Shown here in pieces: positions 26,555 through 38,500 of a stretch of DNA of 64,000 nucleotides. The DNA comes from Lates calcarifer. Taxonomy: Eukaryota; Chordata; Actinopteri; Centropomidae. The stretch spans positions 22,488,159 to 22,552,158 of the forward strand of contig NC_066848.1 of NCBI RefSeq assembly GCF_001640805.2. The letters run 5' to 3'. Under the pieces are notes generated by a model. That model ran no database searches. It had not been told where the DNA came from and saw nothing but the letters and a program-made list of their open reading frames with translations. The number at the start of each line of letters is the position of its first letter. The stretch's first letter is position 1. The translations under genes were made by a program, and so were the position numbers.

Positions 26555-29500
26555 AGCTCATTGCATTATGGGAGATCTCCTGGCAGTCTAGGCCTATAGC
26601 AGCATAACTAAGGGATGGTTCAAGCCTGAGCCAACCCTAACTATAAGCTTTATTAAAAAGGAAAGTTTTAAGCCTACTCTTAAAGGTACAGAGGGTGTCT
26701 ACCTCCTGGACCGAAAGTGGGAGAAGGTTCCACAGTAGAGGAGCCTGATAACTGAAGGCTCTGCCTCCCATTCGACTCTTGGAAACTCTGGGAACTACCA
26801 GTAAACCGGCATTTTGGGAGCACAGTGTCCTAGCGGGATTGTAGGGGACTATGAGATTTTTGAGGTATGATGGAGCCGGACCACTGAGGGCTTTGTATGT
26901 GAGGAGGAGGATTTTGAATTCTATTCTGGATTTGACTGGGAGCCAATGTAGAGAGGCTAGCACAGGAGAAATATGATCTCTTTTCCTAGTTCCTAGTTTC
27001 CTAATTTTGGCGATATTACGCAGGTGAAAGAAGGTAGTCCTAGAAGTGTGTTTTATGTGTGAGTTAAAGGACATATCCTGATCAAAGATGACTCCCAGAT
27101 TCTTTACAGTGGAGCTGGGAGCCAGGGCAATGGCGTCTAATGTAACTACATCATTAGAAAATGTATTTCTAATGTGTTCGGGACTGATTACAATGACTTC
27201 AGTTTTATCTGAGTTCAGAAGTGCTTGACATCCAAGTTTTAATGTCTCTAAAACAAGCCTGGAGTTTGGCTAGCTGAATGGCTTCGTTAGGCTTCATTGA
27301 CAGATAAAACTGTGTATCATCTGCATAAAAATGGAAATTTATAGAGTGTTTCCTGATAATATTGGCCAAGGGAAGCATATACCAGGTGAAAAGAATTGGA
27401 CCAAGCACTGACCGTTGTGGAACTCCATGTCTAACCTTTGTGTAGATGGAGGAATTGTTGTTAACATGTACAAACTGAAGCCTATCAGATAGATAGGACT
27501 TAAACCAGTTTAATGCAGTTCCTTTAATGCCAATATAGTGCTCCAGTCTCTGTAAAAGGATGTGATGGTCAATTGTATCAAAAACAGCACTGAGAAACAA
27601 GTCCGTTGTCTGATGCAATTAGGAGGTCATTAGTAACTTTTACAAGTGCTGTCTCTGTGCTATGATACAACATAAATCCTGACTGAAAATCCTTAAATAA
27701 ACTATTATCCTGTAGAAAGTTGCACAACTGTTTTGCAACTGCTTTCTCTAGGATTTTTGGGCAGAGCTTTCTTAAGCAGCCTAGTTGGGATGGGGTCTAA
27801 GAGACATGTTGAAGGTTTAGATGCCAAAATAATTGATGTGAGCTGGGGGAGGTTGATGGGAGAAAAAGAGTCAAGGTTAGGTTTTGCAGATGAGTCTATG
27901 GATCCTGTGTTTTGACAGAAATCAGTGCTGATTGAGGACAAGATGTGATTAATTTTCTTTCTAATGATAGAAATTTTATCTTTAAAAAAGTTCATAAAAT
28001 CATTGCTGCTGAGGGTTATAGGGATGCATGGATCTATAGAGTTGAGCCTGGCTACAGTGCTGAAAAGAAACCTGGGGTTGTTCTTATTATCCTCTATTAA
28101 TGACGAGTAATAGGCGCCTCTTGCATTACAGAGGGCCTTTTTATATCTTTGGAGACTATCTTGCCAGGCTAAGCAGGATTCTTCCAGTTTGGTGGAACGC
28201 CACACTCTTTCGAGCCCACGTGCTATTTGTTTCGGTGTATGGGTTTGAGAATTGAACCATGGAGCTTGCCTCTTTCTTTTTATTGTTCTCATTTTTAGGG
28301 GGGTGATGGAGTCTAGAGTAGTATGCAGTGAGTCTGCAACACTGTCAAGCTGGGAGGGAGTAACTTCTGCTAAATTAAGATGAGGCACTGGACTTAAGTT
28401 AGTGGGAATCATTTCCTTGAATTTAGCTACTGTATTATTGGAAATATTTCTAGTCAGGACATTTTTTGCTGATTGTACATAATCCAGCAATATGAATTCA
28501 AAAGTAATTAAAAAGTGGTCTGATAGAAGGGGATTCTGTGGGAAGACTATTACATGTTCAATATCAATACCATAGGCTAAAACAAGATCAAGAGTGTGGC
28601 TGAGATGGTGAATGGGTTTATTTACACACTGAGAGAAGCCAATAAGTCTAGTAATGAGGAAAATGCAGAGCTAACGCTGTCATTGTTGGCATCCACATGA
28701 ATATTGAAGTCATCTACTATAATGACTTTATCTGTTTTAAGTACCAAACTTGACAGGAACTCAGAAAATTCAGATAAGAAATCAGAGTATGGGAGGGAGG
28801 GATTCTGGGGAGTTGAGCCAGATCTGAAGGAAGAGTGGGACAGGCAGGGATTTCCAGGATGAGCTGGACAGACAAAAGGATGAGGTGCTCTACCTCCTCT
28901 ACAGTCGCCCCATTAATCCACCATTTTCCAGCAGAGGACCATGAGGACCTCAGACTTGGAGGTGCTGACTGTCACCCCAACCACTCTGCACTCAGCTAAA
29001 AACCACGCACTTGCATTCAAAGTGCATCTGAGCAGCAGTTCTGGGGTTCCCAAACATTGTCTTCCCATGGCTGTGCCTTGAGATCCTGTCCATGAATATC
29101 AGCAACAGGATGGGGGACAAGGGGAAATCCTGTCCAGTCCAACGCCCACTGGGAATGTGTTTAACTTTGTGCCATGAATGCAGACAAAACTCTCACTTTG
29201 GTTGTACAAGGACCACATGGCCTGCAGATGGCCTCAGTACCCTATACTCCCATAGTTACCCCCACAGGGTCCCTCGGGGGACACGGTCATAAGCCTTCTC
29301 CAAGTACACAAAACACATGTAGACTGAATGGTCAAACCTCAAAGACCCCCTCAGCACCCCTGCGAGGGTGAAGAGCTGGTCTGCTGTTCCATGGCCAGGA
29401 AGTAATCTGCATTGTTCCTCCTAAATCCAAGATTCAACAATTGGTCAGAGCCTCCTTTCCAGCACCCTGGGGTCAGAATCAGAATCAGAATCAGACTTTA

Positions 29501-32500
29501 TTACCAAGTAAGTTTGCACACACAAGGAATTTGTCTTGATATATTGGTGCTAAAGGACAGTTATAGTAAAAGAAAAGAGCAAAGAGCAAGAACTATATTT
29601 ACAAGGAACATAAATATACATAATTAAAAAAGTAAAGTGTAAAGTGTAGAGTGCAAAAATGTTAGAAGGTGACAGTGATTGTCCGGATGTGCGTTAATGT
29701 AACGCATAGATGTGCGTTAATGTAACGTGTAGTGGGGGGTGGAGGGATTATAGTCTGTAACAGTCTGCGTGTGTGTGTTGGGGGGGGCTAGATCTTGTCT
29801 GAAGCTAAGCAGTGTGACGCCCCAATAATTGGAGTACACACTTTGGTTCCCCTTTTTGAAAATGTGAACCACCACCCAGGTCTACCACTCCACAGGTACT
29901 GTCCCCATCCTCTATGTGACACTGATAGGACGTGTCAGCCAAGACAGCCAAACAATATCCAGAGCCTTCACCATCTTAGGATGAATCTTATCCACATCTG
30001 GTGCCTTGCCTGAGATGAGTTCCTTGTCTACCATGGTGACCTCTGTCAGTGATATGGGTGAAGCTTTCCCCAATGCTTCCAACTGTGCCTCTCCTACAGC
30101 AGATGTATTGGTTGGACTCAGAAGACCCTCAAAGCGCTCTTTCCACCACTCAACAATATCCCTAGTCTAGGTCAGCACTTCTCCATCGTGGTTCAGCACA
30201 GCCTGAGTCAAGTACTGCTTTCCCTTGCCAAGGCGTTAAATGGTTTGCAAGAACGTCCTTGAGGCCAACCAAAAGTCTGTCTGCATAGTTTCCCCAAACT
30301 CCTCCTCTGTCCATTGCTTCAGGAGACCTCTGGGCCAAGCAGGCCTGAAATATCTCTGGTCCAGAGATTATGGCCTCTTAAAGCAGTCTTGCCTTTGTAG
30401 TGTAACAAATGTTTACAGGCATGAGCTTTCCACTAACAGAGGATCCCCTTTAATAAATTTACTTCTGCAAACATACACTAAGGCCTACTTTCATTGCTAC
30501 AGTGCAGCCTAGTCAGTTTTCCATACATGCAACTACTGTCACTCTAAAATGACAGTTCTGCTATCTGACTCCAATCTTGGCTTGTGTGATGTCTATAAAT
30601 GGCCCTCTATGGCAAGTTACCATAGAGCCACGACTTGTCCCCTGTAACGGAACTTGAAATAAAGGGTCTTCCTCTATGGTTTATGACACTATCTGTATGC
30701 TTTTGGAGTGACACACAGTAACAATGTGTCCTGTTTTCTTACATTTCATGCACTTTTTTTCTTTTTCTGGGTACTGCTCTCTTTGGATCTATCACATCTG
30801 TTTATCTCCTTGTTTTGTTTTTTGCTCTCTCATTCCTCTTGATCATTTTCATCTTGTCTTTGTGCTCCACTTTCATCGTGGCCTCTGTGTTTTGATGATT
30901 TACAAGCTCTTTATGAATTACCATATCCATGGCCATTCACTGTCAGGTCACTGTTCATTTGTAGCTTCTGCGACGGTGCTTTATCTGTGATACTCAAACT
31001 GTTCTGTCCCTGGCTTATTCTTCTTTATGTGCTATTAAATGACAATTTTCTGCTAGCTCATACAGCTTCCAGACTCTCCTGCATTTTGCACTCTGAAGTG
31101 GAATTTAGCTGTCTTGTTGCATTTGGGGATGCGGGTGGTGCCTCACAGCATAATGGTTCTGGGACTTTTCTGTGCAGAATTTACATGTTCTCCGTGTGCT
31201 TGCATTAGTTTTGGGTAATCCATCTTCTTCCCACAGTCCAAAGACATGCAGATTAATTTGTGACCATAGGTGTGAATGTGAATGATAGTTTGTCAACACT
31301 GTGACAGCCTGGTGACCTTTCTAGGGTATAGCCCGCCTCCTGCCTAATGTCAGCTGGGATTGGCTCCAGGTCCATACAACCTTCAAGGAATAAGTGGTAT
31401 AGATAATGTATGGATTGATGGATTTGTGAATGCAATTCTCATCAAACTTTTTAAGAACATCAACAAACTTGTTAGTACCTCAATTTTATGCAAAGGGACT
31501 GATTTACAGACATGGTGTGCCTCTGGACCTGCAGCTGCTCTTCCTCTTCTACTAGCTTAGTTACTACTCTGTACTGTGTAAAGCATTACCTCCAGTTGGC
31601 CCACTGTGGGTCTGGAGGGGAAAACTTTGCCATGGCCTATCCTCTAAATGTCGGGGCTTAATGTACTGAGAAGACCATAGTAGATAGCTGGCTTTGAAAC
31701 TAATCATTAGCTTTTATCTGTTAGCAGTATATAGGATAAACAACAGCAGGAGTACAATTTAGAATTAGAGAGATTTTTGAGGTCTAAAGACAGAGGTTAC
31801 ATGTGTTACCAGCACCAGACCTAGGGGAAATCTGGATTGATAGAAAGCAGCACACAGGCTAGAGAGCACTGCATTGCCAAGATACAGATGCTGTTGATTG
31901 ACAGAGAGAGGAGCAAAGTAAGCGTCTTTCACAGGCCAGAGCTTGTTTATTACTGAGCACAATTTCATTTACTTCGCAGTTCGATCCCCAGCTCCTCCAG
32001 TCCACATGCCAAAGTATCCATGGGCAAGATACTGAACCCTGATTTGCCCCCCGTGTGTGTCATCTGTGCGTGTGAATGTGTATGAATGTGTTAGAAAGCA
32101 CTTTGTATGTTTAGAACAAGTGTTGTATGAATGTGTGTGTAAATGGGTGAATGTGACCTGTAGTGTGAAACACTTTGAGTCTTCACTATGATTAGAAAAG
32201 CGCTATATAAGTGCAGTCCATTTACCATTACATCATCTCCCAGTCCTAAATAAGTGCTAATATTACTAAAACCAAAATATTCTATAAATTAAATAAATAA
32301 AGGTGTAACCAAAACTAAATATAGTTACATAAAACATTCTTTGTAAAAGAAAAGAAGAGGATATAAATTCAAAATAATTTAGCATACATTAAACATGAAC
32401 AAAAATTGGTTTACTCAAAATACAGATTCCAAAATAATACTAATACTAATACTAATACTAATCTTCCACTTAAACTCCCTGATGGCTGCCAGCGTAGTGT

Positions 32501-35500
32501 TGCCACAACATGGCACCAAGCAAATAGCCATGTTAAATTAGTTTAGATATAGGATTTCTCTCTTCTCCATGTACTTGTTACTGGTCTGTTAAGATCTAAA
32601 CAATATTTAGAACACATTTTAACACGTTACTGCTTGATTGGAGATTGGTCACAGGAAAACTAGGAAAACTGCTGTCAACATGACGACACCCACCAAGGCA
32701 ATTTATTACAAAACTCACTACACATATCCCACATCTCAGGACGGTCTGAAAACAGTACAACTGCTACTGTAATTCCAAAGGTTTATTAGACATGCTGTAT
32801 GAAGTGTAGCGCCTGGAGGCAAATTTTGACTTGTGATACAGGGCTATATAAATAAAACTGATTTGACTTGACTTGACTATGGCAATGTTTGTTTCTGCTT
32901 CTTCTTTCCATCCCAGCACTAGGAAGCTCATCAACAATGCCATCATAAACAATGACTTTCTGAGGAAGTTGGAGCCACAGCACATGAGAGAGATGGTGGA
33001 CTGTATGTATGAGAAGGTTTACACAGAGGGACAACTGGTCATCCAGGAGGGGGAACCTGGAAACTACCTCTACGTACTGGCAGGTCAGCTTAGCAAAATA
33101 TGTATAGCTCTGATGGAACCTCCTTGGCCTCATTTAAAATTAGAGAAGCTGAGGAATCTGTAGCATATTGTGTGATTTTGTACGTTTTACAACACTACTT
33201 AGTATAGAAACCTGGTTGAAGTGTTCTTTAAGGAGGGCTAAAATAATTTTAGCTGTACGTTGAACTGGTTGTAGTATGTTGACGAATGAGGCAAAATTTG
33301 TAATTATACAATGAAAGGTAATGTAGTTATTGAAAGAAGAATCATGCTATGAGTATGATGATTAAACTAAGAACAAAAAGAGGGAATTATACTCTGCCAA
33401 TTATGCTCTGGGGCCTTGGATCTGTACTTAGTAGGTCCACTTGGTAATTCACTTTGTCAGGCTATCATGTTGAAGAGAAAGCAGAAATTGAGAGTGAAGC
33501 TTTCTGTTTACCAGTAGGTCTACATTCCAATTATCTATGGTCATGAGTTTTAGGTAGTGACTGAAAGAATGAAGTCAGGGACATGAGTTCAAATTACCAC
33601 TACTTTGACAAGAGGTTTACTCTTTTGTCAGCAAAGCTCTTCCAAGATATATATGAATCCAGTGAAAATGTCAATTATAAAACAGGTTTCAGGTGTATGT
33701 TTTGTTCTCCTTACTACAGAGGGCTTGCTGGAGGTTATCCAGAATGGAAAGCTGCTTGGGGAGATGCATCCTGGCACTGTATTTGGAGAACTGGCCATTT
33801 TATACAACTGTAAGAGAACAGCCACCGTTAAAGGTGAGTGACAGCATCATAAACAACACCAAACCAGTCATGGTTCTCAATATGCCTACTCCCTGGTGCT
33901 TAACCCTCAGGCATCAGTTTAATTTTCTACCCTCTTAAGTCATTAAGGAAAATGTCCACTTCCATAAAACTGCTATAAAAACTACAAACATTCAATTTTA
34001 ATCTTTTAAATGCCAGTTTGATTACTTGATGTCACTGTTTGTGAATTGTGGTTCACAGAGTTGTGGTATGTATATATTTAAAATAAATATTTAAGTTTGA
34101 TGCTGATTTTAAAATAATTTCAGTGGAAAAGAGGAAATAGTAATATGGCAGATTTTAGTGGTGAACAGTAAAAATGTTTTACTATTTTTCTCAAAAATGA
34201 AACCTTAACATTGGTAGTTTTGAGCAGGGCTGAAGTTGAAAAAAGCTGAATAAAACATTAATCTGTAATGTTTTTGGAAGTGGACATTTTTGTCCTCTAA
34301 TTTAAGAGTTAAGAGATTTAAGAGTATGGTAATTTTCTTTCACGGTGTTCTATTGACCTATTAGAGGAATTAAAATTTGAATTTCAAAATTTGTCATGAG
34401 AGAGACTTTCTTACAAAAAAATGTGCAATATTCACAAAAACAGCCAAAATGATGGCCAGATTAAGAGAAAAAATTTGCCCAAATGGACAAAAATGTCCAT
34501 AATGATGCATGAGGGTTAAGTGTGTATCATAGTGATTGTGTTTGATAATCATATCCATCCATGTATAAGTGATTGTATGTGGTTGTAGTTATATGGCACA
34601 TGAGCAAATTATAAAATATTCAATTAAAAAAATAAATATCCAAAATTAAATATATTTTAAAACTACTCATCCATTTCTTACCTGGTGCATGGCTGCTCCT
34701 ATTTTCATGCTTACAAGCTGTTGGTTAGTAATATTGGAAAGTTCTATATTTTAAAGAAAAAAAGCAGTTTGTCACAGTGCTGATACTATTCAACATCCTC
34801 AAATGTCTTCCACACCAAGAAAAATGTTGAACATTTAAATGAGGTCTAGAGTGTGCCACTGGAATAATTCTTTCTAATCAAATAAAACAGATTAGTTTGT
34901 CTATTTTAAATGGAATAAATGAATAAACATTTAAATAATGCCTTGATATCTATTGAATTATTCTGTTTTCTTAATGTGTTAAATGATGACACAATCACAC
35001 ATTTTAAAATGTTAAGCTTGTACTCATCTTATTTGTGTATATTTGCTGTTATTTTGTTTTTGTGTTTTACACAAATTGCAGTAATCAGGCTTAAGTTTAT
35101 TGTTGTTTCCACACATACTATACTTGACATACACACAGGAAGATGAAATGTTATTCAGTGCTGTAACAGACAGATACCACACAGTATTAAGGTTAGGACT
35201 GAGCATTCTAAAAATAAATCCAATGTACAGTACAGTTCAATGGTTTTTCTCTGTTTTTATTACTTCCTATATTGTAGATGAATACTTTGGACATCAAAAC
35301 TATGAAAGAACACGTATGACAGCTTTGCAAACTTCTAGAATTCTCTCAGTCGGATACATGAGGTCATCACCTGCAATGGTTGAAGAAGTTCCCAGAGGTG
35401 CTGAGCACTTGTTGGCTGCTTTGCCTTCACTCTGCAGTCCGACTCATCTCAAACCATCTCTCTTGGGTTTAAATCAGGTGATTGTGGAGACCAGGTCATC

Positions 35501-38500
35501 TGACACAGCACTCCATCACTCTCCTTCTTGGTCAAATAGGCCTTACATAGCCAGGAGGTGTTTGGATCATTGTCCTGTTGAAAAACAAATGATGGTCTGA
35601 CTAAGTGCAAACCAGATGGAATGGTATGTCACTGCAGAATGCTGTGGTAGCCATGCTGATTCAAGTGTGCCTTGAATTTTGAATAAATCACCAACAGCAT
35701 GACCAGCAAAGCACCTCCACACCATCACACCTCCTCCTCCATGCTTCACTGTGGGAACCACACAAGTAGAAACCATCCACTCACCCTTTCTGTGTCTCAC
35801 AAAGGCATGGCAGATGGAACCAAAAATCTCAAATTTGGACTCACCAGTAAAGATTTCCACTGGTCTAATGTCCATTCCTTGTGTTTTTTTTTTGTTTGTG
35901 TTCTCCTCTTCTTGTTCTTCCTCAGTAGTGGCTTCTTTGCAGCAATTCAACCATCTGCTCCATCATGATCATGGCTGTTTATGTTACACTGCAGGCTAAT
36001 GCTAAATTAGCACTGGAGGAGCTGCACTGCCTAATCAGCAGGCAGATGAACGCTAACTTTAACCATGTAGTGTTTCCCAAGTTTTGTAAATTCATAAACT
36101 TCCCAACCAAGACAATAGCATTCTAGATCAGGTTTATTGCAATATCCCTGGAGCATACAAGGTTGTAGCACCACATCTGGGCAGGTCAGATCACATCTTT
36201 GTGGAGCTGATCCCAGCCTACAAACCTCTGATCTGCAGGACAAAACCAACCACCAGAACAATACAGACATGGACTGAGGAGGCTTCTTCAGCATTACAGG
36301 ACTGTTTTCAGCACACAGACTGGGGAGTGTTCAAAGAGGGCACAGATCTTGAAGGATACACGTCATCTGTCCTGTCCTATGTACAGTTCTGCACTGGCAC
36401 TGTCCTACCCACAAAGACTATTGGGATTTTCCCAAATCAGAAACCATGGATGGATGGCACAGTGAGGACCCTGCTCAAAGCCCGGGGTGCTGCCTACAGG
36501 TCAGGTGACAGGCTGGCTTATAGCACGGCTTGGAAAGAACCAAAAAAGGGCATACACCTGGCAAACCACAGGTACAAACAGCGCTTTGAGGAGCACTTCA
36601 ATGAGTTAAACCTACAAAATATGTGGAGAGGCATCAGAACTATAACAGACCACAAGTGCAGTGACCAGCAGGTCAGCCACTCTACCTGACACCTTGAACA
36701 GTTTCTTTGCATGCTTTGATACACCAAGCAGCAGAGAGACTGTGAATCTTCCCAGGCTGGAGGAGCAACATCAGCCCCTTGTGTCAGGTCGGACTCTGAA
36801 ACTGCTGACCAACTGGCAGGAGTTTTTCTGGACATTTTCGACCTGTCCCTGCAGTTTGCTGTGGTCCCTGTCTGCCTCAAGTCCTCCATCATTGTGCCTG
36901 TGCCTAAGAAATCAGCCGTCACCTGCCTCAATGATTACCGCCCTGTCACCCTAACCCTGGGAATCGTGAAGTGTTTTGCGAGGATACTCCTAAAGCACAT
37001 CAAGGACATCATACCTGCTGGTCTGGACAGCCTTCAGTTTGCCTACAGGGGGAACCGATCAACAGAGAATGCCGTCTCATTTGTGCTTCACACAGCCCTG
37101 ATCCACCTGCAGCATCCTAACACTTATGTTAGGATGCTATTCGTTGACTTCAGTTCTGCATTTAATACTGTAATCCAACCTGGTACTGAAGTTACGCAGG
37201 TAACTTCAGTACCAGGTTCTCAGCCCAGCCTTCTTCACACTGTTTACATATGACTGTCTTGCCATCCACTCCACAAACGTAGTTGTGAAGTTTGCGGTCG
37301 ACACCACTGTGGTGGGTCTCATATTGGACAATGATGAGATCCACTACAGAGAAGAGATTCAGCACAATGGTGCTGCTCTCTCAGTGTGACAGTGTGGCAT
37401 GGACTTGATCCAGGTGGTGAGAACAGCACAGGGGATTGTGGGATGTCCAATCCCAGATTTGGCCTCAATATATGCTGGATGGGTCCAGAAGAAGGCCAGA
37501 TGTATCACTGCTGATCCCACCCACCCAGGCAATGGACTGTTTGTACCGCTTCAGGAAGACGGTAGAGAAACATAAAAACACGCACCACCAGATTGAAAGA
37601 CAGCTTCTTCCCAGAGCTGTGAAATCCATCTCCCTCTGCCTGACACACACACACACACACACCACCACCACCCCTGCAGACACACACACAGGCCACCAGA
37701 CCCCTGAAGCACACTCACACTCATTCATTGTGCCTTAAAAGACTGGAACTTGCACTATGCTTCACTTTTGTACATTCCTCTGCTGCTAAGATCCATTGCA
37801 CATTTCATTTTATTCATTGCACATTTCATTTTATCCATTGCACATTTTATTCTGTTTATCTTTTATCTATTCTGTTTTATTCTATTCTTATCTTACCTTA
37901 TTTTTAGCTTAATGTACATATGTATAGTATGTCTATAGTTGGTTTTTCTGTCAATATATTTTAAAGTATTGTGTCTTTGTCCGTCTTTTTCTTAAACCGA
38001 AACCTACCAAACAAAATTTTGTTATGTGTATGCATAATGACAATAAAGAATTCTTGATGAAGGGCTGATTCACACAGTCTCCACTGAACAGTTGATGTTG
38101 AGAGGTGTGTGCTACTTGAACTCTGTGAAGCATTTATGTGGGCTCTAATCTGAGGTGCTGTTAATTTGCAGTTTCTGAGGCTGGTAACTCTAATGAGCTT
38201 ATCCTCTGCAGCAGAGGTAACTCTTGAGCCTTCATTCCTGAGGCAGTCCTCATGAGAGAACAGTTTCATCATAGTATTTGATGGTTTTTGGAATTCCACA
38301 TGAGGATACATTCAAAGTTCTTGAAATTCTGCAGATTGACTGACCCTCATGTCTTAAAGTAATGGTAGATTGTTGTTTTTCTTTATTTCAGTGGTTTTTG
38401 TCTTAATATGGATTAGAACAGTAGTTGAACGGTGGCTACTTTGAAGAATCTAAAATCTAAAAGATATTCTGATATTCCATATGTGTTCCTTCATAGTTTT

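Noticed and set aside
29686..29730. Tandem gtgcgttaatgtaacg as a CRISPR-like or satellite array
   Set aside because: Only two imperfect units inside a LINE tail.
35699..35999. Plus-strand ORFs over the Tc1 left half
   Set aside because: Antisense shadows of the minus-strand Tc1 transposase fragment.
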